Shown: positions 22,125 to 32,239 of the stretch, in pieces
Layout of the letters: each line of letters starts with the position of its first letter
Position numbering within the stretch: the first letter of the stretch is position 1
NCBI RefSeq assembly: GCF_027943255.1
Contig: NC_072896.1
Span: forward strand, 121,303,879-121,367,878
DNA from: Anastrepha obliqua
Lineage: Eukaryota > Arthropoda > Insecta > Diptera > Tephritidae
Direction of reading: 5' to 3'
Length of the DNA: 64,000 nucleotides
Position numbers and translations under genes: made by a program
Notes under the pieces: model-generated
Database searches by the model: none
The model's input: only the letters and a program-made list of their open reading frames with translations
What the model was told of the DNA's origin: nothing

Positions 22125-23255
22125 TTTATTTTTTCCTTGTTCACTCCTCTCGACAAGACTCTTTCATCGTGCATGGTTCTGTGTGCTGTTGTTTTTCCAC
22201 CGTCCCATGAGGTGACGGCATCTGCTAGTGCGCGCAATATCGACCTTCTCCAAGTGTTTTTTGGTCGACCGCGACCTCTGCTTCCTCGCGGGTTCCAGTC
22301 CAGTGCCACTCTCGAGATGCTATCTGGTAGTTTTCCCAACGTGTGATCTATCCACACGCCATTTTCTGCGTTTGATTTACCTAAGAATGGGTTCCTCGTT
22401 CGTTAAGGTAGTAGTCTTGAGGCCATGTTTGGGACATTTTTGGGAAGGGAAAATAAAATTCAATCGGTTTGATTTTCTGATATGTTATTAAAGGTATCAG
22501 AAGGTGTACAAAAAAAAATGTTTTTTTTTATGTTTTGATACTATTTTTGTATACTGCAGCAAGCCGGCAAAAAAAAAGAGGTACAGTGGCTGGCCGGCGT
22601 GATTTCGTCACTTGTGGTCATCTGAAACAAAAAAAAAAATTGCTTATTAATCAGTGTGCTTGTCGTTCTGGCGGGTAGTAAGATCAAATGATTTTGACAA
22701 AATGGCGGACTTCGTAAGAAAATTGCCTTTTTTTAAAGTGGAAATCGGACTAAAAAATGGAAAGTTAGAGACGAAATAAATTAAATCTACTACCCGCCAG
22801 AACTATTGATGTGTAGAAAAACATATCAAAATTTCAGCTCAATCCGTTTGATAGAAAATTTGTTTTCACGACGGCCATCCGGAAAAACGTTGTTTTGAGA
22901 AAAACGCGTTTAAAGTTTTAGCAATTGATTATTTATAGGGCGCGCAAGTACGAGCCGCTCTCATGTATGTGCTATAATTTCGTCAATATTTCGAATTTCG
23001 GTATAAAATTTGTACAGTATATTACCAATATATCGCACTTTCAAAATATGTAAAAAACCGAAATTCGAAATTTTCAAAAGAAGTTACCAGACTACTACCT
23101 TAATCTTCACAGTGCGTCGTTACTGATGGTGTTTGGCAAGAATATTCTGCAGATGATGCGGAGGCATTTGTTGATGAAAGAGTGTAGCCTCTGTGTGATG
23201 GTGGTAGAGACCAGCCATGCTTCGCTTTCGTACAATAATACGGACTTTACGCATG
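22125..23255 (-). pseudogene. LINE ORF2 C-terminal relic, split by a TTAA element
   Basis: On the minus strand the part at 23,255-23,104 reads LYESEAWLVSTTITQRLHSF, then INKCLRIICRIFLPNTISND. The part at 22,402-22,125 reads NEEPILR, then IKRRKWRVDRSHVGKLPDSI, then GSRGRGRPKNTWRRSIL. These are consecutive blocks of the conserved end of one group of insect endonuclease-reverse transcriptases. If the element at 22,407-23,099 and one TTAA are left out, the two parts meet in the same frame across the junction (RLTNEEPIL). In-frame stops are present, so it was already dead or has decayed since. Confidence 0.75.
22407..23099. mobile_element. 693-bp TTAA-flanked inverted-repeat element inside a LINE relic
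   Basis: Ends GGTAGTAGTCT at 22,407 and AGACTACTACC ending at 23,099 are inverted copies, with TTAA at 22,403-22,406 and 23,100-23,103. Inside, GTTCTGGCGGGTAGTA near 22,669 recurs inverted near 22,788-22,803, so the element has a second, internal inverted repeat. No transposase frame. TTAA duplication points to a piggyBac-like or Kolobok-like source of transposase. Confidence 0.8.
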
Positions 23256-23257
23256 AG

Positions 23258-23506
23258 CGTCTTCATGTTGTTCCACAAATGGAGAGACCTACGGTTTCTA
23301 GCCGACTCCGAATGGCAAATATTTTTTATGAGCAGCTTTTTATGGCAAAAATACACTCGGAGGTTTGCCATTGGCTGCCGAGGGGTGACCGCAATGTGAA
23401 ACAACTTTTTCTTCGTTTTGGTGTTTCACCGAGATTCGTACCTACGCTCTCTCTGTGAAATCCGAATGGTAGTCACGCACCAATCCATTCGACTACGGCG
23501 GCCGCC
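23258..23506 (-). mobile_element. tRNA-derived SINE, copy C, 3'-truncated
   Basis: The head end is complete at 23,506 (GGCGGCCGCCGTAG on the minus strand), with a slightly changed B box near 23,430. The body runs down to about 23,258, where it stops short of the conserved GGAGGAGGAGCTCGG block and tail and meets the LINE relic. Loss of the 3' end, not the 5' end, is unusual for a retrotransposed copy and suggests a later deletion. Confidence 0.75.
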
Positions 23507-23514
23507 GATGATAT

Positions 23515-23770
23515 TTACTAAATGTTTTTAGTGTCAACTCAACTCTTTCAAGCCTAGGAGATTATCAGTTTGGAATCTTGTACTTCCTTATAAAGAGTAC
23601 TAAGTCTATCTTGTATAAATTTACTTCCAGTCCGATCATTTCCGTCCACTTGTAGATCTGTCTAAGCGGCCTTATGACTATTTCACTCGTCGCTTGTGGG
23701 CCTGAGATGACAACAACTAAGACGACATCATATGCCGTCAGTTTCGGTCCGACTTCCCGAGTTTAATGAG
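23515..23770 (-). pseudogene. LINE reverse transcriptase relic around the YADD box
   Basis: The minus strand reads KLTAYDVVLVV, then ISGPQATSEIVIRPLRQIYK, then WTEMIGLEVNLYKIDLVLF. This resembles the stretch from the YADD box to the following helix (YADDVVLVVSG and WxxxxGLxVNxxKTxxVLF in the general pattern), with one Asp of the box lost. No flanking RT blocks could be followed beyond about 23,770. Confidence 0.5.
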
Positions 23771-25148
23771 AATCTGGTTTATCACTAAAAAGAACCCAAA
23801 GTAGATCCTCCTATTTCTCGGTGATTATCTTTGCTTACTCCACACCAAATTTTCTCAGCGATAGAGCATTGGTACGAAACCACTCGAATGAAATGGTCTA
23901 GCTTGCAGAGCGACTAGAGCTTTAATCGCTGTACTATTTCTATGGCTATATAAAGCTTATACGATCCATTGGCACGATGACACTTCTGTAATTTAGGTAT
24001 GCCATGGCCAGCAAGTCGTAAATAAGATTTCCAATCTTCTTAATTCGAATGCTACCGACGCTCCATCTATGTATTAGCGTCAGCTGTCCAGCACCAAAAT
24101 GCAAAGCAATCCAAGACCTTTTGCTACTACCTTTTCTAGCAGTATCTCGAACACCTTCTTTGCTATAACTTTCGATGGTTTTTCTCTTTACCTACGAAAT
24201 GCATATTCGGAATGAAAATTCACTTTATTCCAAAATCTATTGTCATCAAATTTGTTTGTTGTTTGGCCTGATGCATACATTTGTGGCGCATTTTTGTTGA
24301 CGGAAACACTGCCACACTTCTTTACGAGCAGTTAAATTAGCTTCTGAAAATATTGCTGAATATACACATTTTCGGAAATGACCCCTGGTATCGGCAGCTT
24401 TGAATATATTTTATGAGAGCCACATAGCGACCAACTCCAGAATAGCCTTTGAGAAGTGCCTTTTCAAATAGATTTCCATTTCAATCCAAAATGTAAAAAA
24501 AAATCACTTTTGATGATGGCAACCCAGTACTGATAGTTGTTATGCATATCTCACGTCTTATTCTGTTACAAAAATTAACTTCAAAAACAACAACAGTTGT
24601 TGGCTTATATTTAGCCGTGCCGCATCGAATTACCCTAATATTCAAAGAAATAAATCTTTTGTGCAAATTTCCTGTACTCAACACCGTCAATTATTTGAAG
24701 CAACATTATTGCTTCCACCGAACATCAACCAAAAGTCGGCAATCGTATGTTTGTTATGCCAAATTGTGTTGCTTGTTGTTCAATGCTTGTATTTTTTCGA
24801 TTTTGTTGTTGTTCTCGTTGGATTAACTTAAAAGCATCATCGACCATAAATTATACCGAAAACGAAGTGAAAATGAGCTACTGCCGTAGAATCATACACT
24901 TACGTCGATTTGTGTGTGTGTGAGTGTACACTTCACATCTACATACATAGTTACCCTGTTCATGGATGTGGGTATGTAAGCATTTGTTTGAGAATACCTA
25001 AAAGTGCGAAAGCAGGTAGCAACAAATTACACCATCAAATGTTTTTAGCAAAAATCGAAGTGCAAAATGTTGTTGCATTTGTGAGTCAGCTCAGAAATTG
25101 AAGCAAACTTATGCAGACGTACATACATGACATATGAACATTACACTG
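23771..25148. other. non-coding, nothing recognised
   Basis: Mixed sequence, a TG run at about 24,911-24,922, no transposon copy or conserved frame that I can name. Confidence 0.45.
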
Positions 25149-26109
25149 GCGGACATAATAAACTGGACACCAAAATGAAAGAAAAAAAAATTAATTTTTG
25201 GACTGATTTAAAAAATTTTCTTGTCAGTGTCAAAAGCGGTAAAATTAAAATAAACGAAATAATATACAATAATACAATACAACTTTCACTTTTTTTGCTG
25301 AAAATTTGTGGGGGAAAAAGTTAAAATTTTTTTGCTCAAAATTTGTGTGAGAAAAGGTAAAATTTATTAGCTGGACTTTTTGGATTAAAAAAATAATATT
25401 TTTTTGCCAACAATTTTGGGAAAAGACAGTTACATTTTTTTGCTGAAATTTTGAGGGGGAAAAAAGTAAAATTTTTTCGCTGAAAATTATTGAGGAAAGA
25501 AAGATAATTTTTTTTGCAAAATTTTTTTGGGGAAAATAAGTAAAAATTGCTTGGGAGAAAAATTAAATTTTTTCGTTGAAAAACTAAATTTTTTTGGAGA
25601 AAATAAGTTATTTTTTTTTTGCTGAAAACTTTTGAAAAAAGTTAAATAAATTTGAGATTTATTCAACGTGGAAAATTTTCCTGTATAGTTTTTTAAAGTG
25701 AAGTATGTATCTTCGATTATTTTTAACATATTTTTAATGCTTTAGTAGAACACATAATTAAACAATTTTACTTTTTTTTTAAGTACCTACATATGAAATT
25801 TTTGTTTTTTTTTAAAAAGTAAAAATTTTTTAAAGCAATTAAATTTTTCTTTGCCCAAAATTTTTGTGGGAAAAATGTTTTAAATTTAAATTTTTTTTGC
25901 AACATTTTTGTTGGGAAAATAAGTTAAATTGTTTTGTTTAAAATTTCAGAGGAAGACACTTAGTTTTTTTGCTGAACAATTTTGGCGAACATATTTTTTG
26001 TAATATTTCAGACTATACCCAGTAATCCCTGGTAGTTTCATAATGAAAAATCAATGGCAAATACTGTTCTATTGAAGCGCTAGAACACGTGCGCGTACAT
26101 TATGTCCGC
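25149..26109. repeat. AT-rich minisatellite of 35-38 bp units, between 11-bp inverted repeats
   Basis: From about 25,285 to 26,010 a unit close to TTTTTTGCTGAAAATTTTTG followed by GGGAAAAAGTTAAAA recurs; GCTGAAAA-like starts lie near 25,297, 25,333, 25,371, 25,407, 25,442 and 25,480, i.e. every 35-38 bases, then less regularly. The tract is bounded by GCGGACATAAT at 25,149-25,159 and its inverted copy at 26,099-26,109. The inverted pair may mark a small DNA transposon whose interior expanded, or may be chance. Confidence 0.55.
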
Positions 26110-26189
26110 TCTCAAATAGATGGATACCTCGCTCCGTACATCAGTAAACAGATGCGCTCCGATCCATTCAAACCGGCCTTGAAACTTTG

Positions 26190-26475
26190 CACTTAAACCC
26201 TTTATTGGGTGCTTACTTGAATTCCTCCTCCTATTTGTGGTGTGCGCTTCATATTTTCCCAGATGTTGTTCTACACCGCCTCCTAACGGCAAATGGGTTT
26301 TATAAGAAGCCCTTTCATGGCAGAAATACACTCTAAGGTTTGCCATCGCCTGTGCAGGGACGACCGTTGTTGGCAATAACTTTTTCTATCATTTGGTGTG
26401 TGATGCCCATGGTTTCAAACCTGGGCACTACGGACTGTTAGTTACGCACCAACTGATTGGGCTACGGTGGCCGCC
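26190..26475 (-). mobile_element. tRNA-derived SINE, divergent older copy D
   Basis: Head at the high end (GGCGGCCACCGTAGCCCAAT on the minus strand) with a B box GGTTTGAAACC. The body shares TTTCATGGCAGAAATACACT near 26,309 and TCCTCCTCCTATTTGTGGTG near 26,223 with the other copies, but many positions and spacings differ. It is either an older insertion or a second subfamily. No clear tail or duplication. Confidence 0.7.
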
Positions 26476-28080
26476 TAACTACTTCCATAAATAGTTTTTA
26501 TAATAACTTCGAGGCCGCTGCCCTCTATAAACTCTCTCCTAATATTGACAGCAGATTTGGATGCATTTTATAAACTCAATTGCTTCAATGACCGATATAT
26601 CTTTAAGCTACTCTTCCTAAAACAACATAACCGTTTCTTGCCTTTTCTGTTTCTTTCGTAATTCTTTCGAGAAATATCGGGCGCTTGACTTATCAAATCC
26701 TGCTTTTCACTGTTAAAAAGTAAATATTTGTTTTCATAATTTTAAGAGTCAGCTCACTTAACAGGCCCGCAACTGTATGCACTACAAAGTACAATAAAAC
26801 AACCAACAATAAAACAACATCAGAATACAATCAAAATAACAGTCAAAGAGTATCAATTCCCCTACGAAAGTGAGCGTGTGGCGCTGACGGTGGCACAGAT
26901 TGCCGATTCGCGTGCGCCACGCTGTGGCAACTTGGTTTACGGTAGGCAAGCCTGCAGATAGGCGGACAAGCAGTTTAACAACAACAACCACAGCAAAGCC
27001 AAAGCCACTGGCAAACGGCAGGTTGGCATCGAAAATCGCTAAAGCAACCGCAGCGACCAGCTCAGCAGCAGCAGTAACAGCAGCAGCAACAACAACATGG
27101 CCGTGGGCACTGACATTGTTGCGCGGCTGCTTTTGTTTTCGATGTATGTACGTATCAGCATTGGCTGATTGCGTCGGAGATAAACATTTCGTCTGAAATT
27201 GGTAGCAGGCGAAATGAGATATTTTGGTGCCCTTAATTGCGGAATTTAAATTGCGACAACCGATAGCAACCAACGTCGATGGCAACGGCCACCGGTGCAA
27301 TGCTGCCATACTCAGAATGCCACAGCTACGTACGTATGTATGTATGGATGTGTTATCTTTCATTCCCTCTGAACCGATACATTCGTAAGTCACTCGATGC
27401 CATTAATATTTGCAATTTTCGCTCGAGTGTATGTGTGTGATTATTTGTATGTGTTATTCTCGGGAAGATGTGCATGTGTAGGTGTTTGTATGGTATGAAT
27501 GTGCAATGTTGCCTCCAATTTTTGTAATTTGAGCAATATTTAGCGCAGTAAACTGTCTCAGTCTTGGCCATTTTTACGATTGCATTCGAAGTGCCGAGTG
27601 CCGACTTTGATTTCGCATCGGTTCCTCTGATTCAATTTTAGGTGGTTTAGTAATTATCGAAGGCGGTTAGTTTTGGTGATGCCAGTACCAAGGTCATTAT
27701 CATTTGGGGAAAGAAAATAAAATAAAAAATAATATAAAGAAATTCTTTGCCTTTTTGGTGGTTTAATTTTTGAATTCCAAATGCGTTTCAAATTAGACAT
27801 ATTGGAAGATATTGAAAGTGAATAGGTGAATCATAACTAACTGTAATTTCACTAACTCAGGTCTGAAAAATATTAAAAAAAAAGAAAACAACAAGTAATT
27901 GAGGCTAGTTTCGGTTAGGCCAGGATTTTATATGCGGGTAAACGTTTATTTTAGTAAAATTTAATGCGGGGTGCTGCTGATCTTCGAATGAAAATTAACT
28001 CATAGACAATGAGAATTTGAATAGCTTTAAATATCAGAGAGACGGACGATAATTTAGTCTGCACATATAAAAATGGGACA
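26476..28080. other. probable host non-coding DNA with an opa-like CAG/CAA stretch
   Basis: GC content is higher than around it between about 26,870 and 27,320. CAA and CAG triplets cluster at 26,975-27,100 (for example CAGCAGCAGCAGTAACAGCA near 27,061). Frames on both strands cross this stretch (26,900-27,196 plus, 27,393-26,782 minus) but give Ala/Thr/Val-rich sequence without a domain, and I cannot tell whether either is an exon. The rest holds nothing recognised. Confidence 0.4.
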
Positions 28081-28083
28081 TAG

Positions 28084-28135
28084 GTTGTTAAATGCCACTC
28101 GGGCACTCGCCAAGTAGCACTAAACCGTCGTCTTA
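28084..28135 (-). pseudogene. fragment of an I-like LINE 3' UTR
   Basis: The minus strand reads GGTTTAGTGCTACTTGGCGA and then GTGCCCGAGTGGCA, close to the 3' UTR that follows the ORF2 end at 38,150-38,200 (TTTAGTGCTACTTGGGGAGT). No coding part was found next to it. Confidence 0.5.
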
Positions 28136-28204
28136 ATACCATTATGAGACCTACAACAGGCAGATATCTACAGCCGGTCAGAGCTGTTTATTAGAGTGGA
28201 CAGA

Positions 28205-28346
28205 AAAAAAAAATTTTTTTTAGGATCGAAGTCTAAAAGTGCAGAGAGGTTGTACTGTTAGACCAATAAAGTGTGTGTCAAATTTCAGCCCAATAGAACG
28301 ATATCTTCTGTCGCCAGCAGAGGCCACAAATTTTGAAATTTCAGTT
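28205..28346 (+). repeat. left long terminal inverted repeat of the 4.18-kb transposon
   Basis: Starts AGTGGACAG, then an A run and a T run, then GATCGAAGTC, ACTGTTAGACCAATAAAGTG, CAAATTTCAGCCCAAT, TATCTTCTGTCGCCAGCAG and GAAATTTCAGTT. Each block has its inverted counterpart in 32,240-32,386 in the same order. Confidence 0.85.
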
Positions 28347-28883
28347 TAAATTTTGAACAATTTTAACTTTTTTTGAAAATACTATTTGTTATCATACCGG
28401 TATATGTTAAATACAAATTTTATATGAGAAGGCCCACCGAAATAATTTAATTCACTTCACTCTGTTTGTTTGATCAAGCAATACGTTTATGGAGCTCCCA
28501 GTAGCTCGTCCTTGTATTGCGTGTTGAATTGAAGTTACAGCCATCACTAGGTCAATTTTTTCTTCCGCTTTATTCGAATGATATTGTTTCCTAGAAAAGC
28601 ATTTAATTATAATCTTTTATCAAAAGTTTATATGACGACAATGGCATTAACCAAATTTTCCCAAAAACAACCGTTTAATTGCCCATTGTTTGGAAGTCCT
28701 AAAGATTTGCCAGATAATCAGCTACCAAGGTTTGAAGATGTTGTTTTTTTCAAAAAGGGGAACTGAGATTAGAGTCAAGAGGAAAGAGAGAGCCGGCCTT
28801 TTTGATTATAGCCGGACAAGTTGCCATGAAAATCGTTTTTATTTATAACAAGTTTCCACAGTTTCACATTCACGCGTAATATA

Positions 28884-29132
28884 AAAAAAAAATAAATAAT
28901 TGGCGCGTACACTTCTGTTAGGTGTTTGGCCGAGCTCCTCCTCCTATTTGTGGTGTGCGTCTTGATGTTGTTCCCCAAATGGAGGGACCTACAGTTTCAA
29001 GCCGACTCCGAACGGCAGATATTTTTATGAGGAGCTTTTTCATGGCAGAAATACACTCGGAGGTTTGCCATTGCCTGCCGAGGGGCGACCGCTATTAGAA
29101 AAATGTTTTTATTAATTTTGCTTTCACCGAGA
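28884..29132 (-). mobile_element. tRNA-derived SINE, copy E, 5'-truncated, with perfect 14-bp target duplication
   Basis: TCACGCGTAATATA at 28,870-28,883 is repeated exactly at 29,133-29,146. Between them on the minus strand lies the SINE body from just after the B box to the GCGCCAATT end and an A/T-rich tail (28,884-28,900). The tRNA head with both promoter boxes is missing, so this copy cannot be transcribed from its own promoter. Removing it and one duplicate restores the surrounding transposase frame as HIHA, stop, YIYMINEYHKKY. Confidence 0.92.
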
Positions 29133-30164
29133 TCACGCGTAATATATATACATGATAAATGAGTATCATAAAAAGTACAGAGAAATTAAAAAGGGTTTGT
29201 ATTCTGCACATAGAAGTCCTGCTTTGAAAAAACGTGCTGATGACTTTAAGGCGAATGCTTCCCGACTTTTTGATATTTCAGCTTGTAAGTGTCAAGATTT
29301 TACAACTTGCCCATGTCCAAGAGAAAAAAGTTTCTCAAAAAGAGCAAGCTTTTCTGTTAGACCAAAGAGGTGCTCGTATAGGCCAAATCGGGATAGTGGA
29401 CATAGCTGAAATAAAAAAAACTAATAGAAAGACAACGACGCCGCGATGAGATGGCCAAGCAAATTACCAATAAAAAATTCTGTGGTCCAGAAAACTATCC
29501 CTCTTGCTCTACGTTCGGCTGCTATATTTCGGAAGTGAATGATGGTTCAGAAAGTGACACCTCTAATTCTGATACTAGTCAGCCGAACTTATTTATTGGT
29601 TTTGATTCCCCCTCTACTTCTCAAAAGCGTATGAGATTACAGGAAACTGCAGTTATAAGCCAGCGATATGGCGTAAATGATAGAGCAACGGCGATTCTTG
29701 TTCATTCAGTACTTAAAGATGTTGGTTTGATCTCTTCCGAATCACGCAACCTCATAACAGATAAAAACAAAATTAGGATGGTTTCGAGGAATTAACAATA
29801 GTAGGCTGTGAGGGAACCGCAGTTAATACGGGACCAAAAGGAGGGATCTTAAGATGTCTGGAGGATAAACTGGGACTTTTGATTCAGTGGCCGATATGCC
29901 TCATCCATTTTAATGAACTACCGTTACGGAGTATTTTTCAGTTCTTAGATGGTGTCACTTCTAGACCGAAATCATTTAGTGGTCAAACTGGCTCAAAACT
30001 AATCTTCACCAAAACGAGGTTGCGAAAACCTTGAAGTGGTGAAGTATGCACCTATTATTTGCGAATTACCCGACATCTTAACTATGCATCTCAGAAAAGA
30101 TCAAAAGTACTTGCTAGAAATATCAAAGACAATCCAAAGAGGTACTTGCCCATCGGAACTTATA

Positions 30165-31074
30165 AAGGGTTTTTCAATAAGGGCGGGTAGATGTTGAGAA
30201 TGCCAATCGTGGCGTTTGCTGTGTGGCACGTAGCGCCGACCTGCTGGAACCACATGTCGTCTAGGTCCATATGGTTCAATATGGGTCATAAGAAATTGGT
30301 TATCATCGTTGTGTAGCGCTCGCTGTTGACGGTGACCGGACCAATGCCGCCGCCGGCCCAAAATCCACCCCAAACGGTAACTTTTTGAAGATGCATTATC
30401 ACCTGGTGAATCTCGTGTGGATTGGTGTCGTCCCATATATGGCAATTTTGTTTGTTAACACAGCCATTCATCCAAAAATGCGCCTCGTCTCTAAAGATGA
30501 TTTTTGGCCCAAAACTGGGGTTCTCCTCCAAACGATTCGAAGCCCAGTTAGCGAACAAACGGCGTTGTCTATGGTCATCAACTTTGAGCTCCTGGGTTAG
30601 TTGGATCTTGGACAGGTGTAGGCCCAAGTCCCGACGCAAAATTCGCCAAGTGGAAGTCTGCGAAAGGCCAAGTTCTTGTGCACGACGAGGAATAGACTGC
30701 CTCGGGTTCTGCTGTACACTTTCACCGGCCGCGGCAATGTTCTCGGCTGATCTTGCGTTCCTTGAACATACAGGTATTGGCTGATTGTTTACTGACCCGA
30801 TCGTCTCAAATTTGGCCACCAAACGTTGAAGAGTCGACTCTGAAGGGCCACCACGTCTACCGAAAAATGACCGCAATGCGCGCAACGTTTGCGTTAATGA
30901 ACACTCATTTTGATAATAAAGTTTTATCATTTGAAGGTTCTGTTCAATCGTGTAACTTGCCGTGATGATTGGCATAAACAACTGAATAATAAACAAAAGA
31001 TTTGACAGATGTCACCAAAACAAAATGGCTGCCACAGGGTGCCAAAATCGACCCGCGCCAATTGAAAAGCCGTT
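30165..31074 (-). mobile_element. rosa-type (DD41D) element, internally deleted, inside the 4.18-kb transposon
   Basis: Ends AAGGGTTTTTCAATAAGGGC (30,165) and, inverted, AACGGCTTTTCAATTGGCGC (ending 31,074), with TA at 30,163-30,164 and 31,075-31,076. Minus-strand transposase from about 30,975: TIEQNLQMIKLYYQNECSLT, GPSESTLQRLVAKFETIGSV, SIPRRAQELGLSQTSTWRIL, HLSKIQLTQELKVDDHRQRR, FRDEAHFWMNGCVNKQNCHI (first Asp), VTVWGGFWAGGGIGPVTVNS. Then a frame change leads to MWFQQVGATCHTAN, where the second catalytic Asp is Val. It stops soon after, so the third Asp region is deleted. The DNA-binding part is almost intact, the catalytic part is dead. Confidence 0.9.
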
Positions 31075-31840
31075 TATTTTGTAATCCTGGTCGAATCAAC
31101 CACTCTCGCTGGCTTACGTATGCTAATAGAATTTTCCGATTGTATATTTCAACAGTTCGACCTTCACCTAAGCTCAAAGATCTTGTAAAATATTTACCGA
31201 CCGTCTATGTCCCAATATGGTTTAAAATACAAAATAATAGCTCTCTTGAAAACGGGCCAAGGCTCCTGTTTGAAACTATCAGACGAACTCGGTACATCGC
31301 AATTAAATATTTAGATTTTGTTAATGTTTCTATTTCTCGAAACACATATTTTGATCTTCCGGAAAACATCCTTTTAACAAGGATGACTGATGAGAGACAA
31401 GAAATTCGCCTCGATGCTCTCGCAAAAATTTTGCAAGCGCGAAATAATTTACTACATGCATGTCCCACTCTACCTAATCTCGATTTTGATGCTGATGATT
31501 ACAGCAAAATGATAAACTGGTCTTCGGTAAATATAATCTCTCCCCCCGTTCTAAAGAAGGTAACAAATTAAATTCTTACGGAGATTTTTTCATCCAACAA
31601 TGTATATGACAATTGGGCGTTCTCTAAATACCCATGCCACACACTTGCGGTAGAGTGTATGGTGAAACTCGTTACGGAAGCATCGCTTCAAGTACGCAGA
31701 AGTGACGCTCGGGATGGATTCATTCGGTGTACTTTAGCATCCCGTCCAACTATGCCTCAGTTTGACAAAAAAGCAGAATACTCCCTCTGATTTGATAAAT
31801 ATGAAATGAAGCATTGCTTTACGTTAAAAAAACGCAGAGT

Positions 31841-32239
31841 TTCTTGAAATACCTTTTATTTTATTATTTTTTTACAATATTACAAAACATGAAAAAAATA
31901 TCAAAACCAGTTAAAAAAGAAATACAATAAATAAAATAAAAAATAATAAAATTTAAAAAAAAAAAATAAAAATAAAAAAAAAAGTAATAAAATTAAAAAA
32001 AAAGAAAAAATAGGAACCCAAAGTGCAGCAACCTACATATGTACTTTCGCAATAAAAAGAAGGCAAAAAGCTGCACAATCAATAACGTTTATTATTACTT
32101 TATAGTGTACAGGTGCTTAATCTTGGATACAGTTATGTCTAAGTCCTAAGTGTCTAGTCCTTATTTTTGGTATGAAATGTGCTCCGGAATGTATGCATAG
32201 AGAACAAAAAATATCCTGAAAAAATAAAATTTTTCAGAA
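31841..32239. other. A-rich spacer inside the 4.18-kb transposon
   Basis: From about 31,850 to 32,010 the sequence is mainly A and T (AATAAA/AAAT-like runs), then mixed sequence to the right inverted repeat. It probably holds the 3' UTR of the transposase-like gene; the poly-A-like stretch could also be a decayed retrotransposon tail. Confidence 0.4.

Larger units (their letters stand above)
28590..31840 (+). pseudogene. transposase-like gene of an unclassified family, interrupted by a SINE and a rosa element
   Basis: Segments in order: FNCPLFGSPKDLPDNQLPRF (about 28,670-28,735), then FLIIAGQVAMKIVFIYNKF before the SINE. After it comes YHKKYREIKKGLYSAHRSPA, a Cys-rich block LFDISACKCQDFTTCPCPRE, and EQAFLLDQRGARIG (29,155-29,400). 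Next are RYGVNDRATAIL (29,665), VGCEGTAVNTGPKGGILRCL (29,805), ICLIHFNELPLRSIFQFLDG and PKSFSGQTGSKL (to 30,000). After the rosa element the frame gives NPGRINHSRWLTYANRIFRL, PENILLTRMTDERQEI, LNFDADDYSKMINW-like and YPCHTLAVECMVKLVTEASL (31,630). The last block has a C-x-H...E pattern as in several DDE transposases; GCEGTAVN and HFNEL may hold other catalytic positions. Stops and shifts are present. Homologous insect proteins exist to my knowledge, but I cannot name the superfamily. Confidence 0.7.

Noticed and set aside
25285..26010. CRISPR-like array of regular repeats
   Set aside because: Units are degenerate, contiguous and AT-rich with no distinct spacers, and the sequence is eukaryotic.
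26782..27393. 203-codon minus-strand frame as a host gene
   Set aside because: Val/Ala-rich sequence read from CAG/CAA repeats, no domain, and a plus-strand frame overlaps it.
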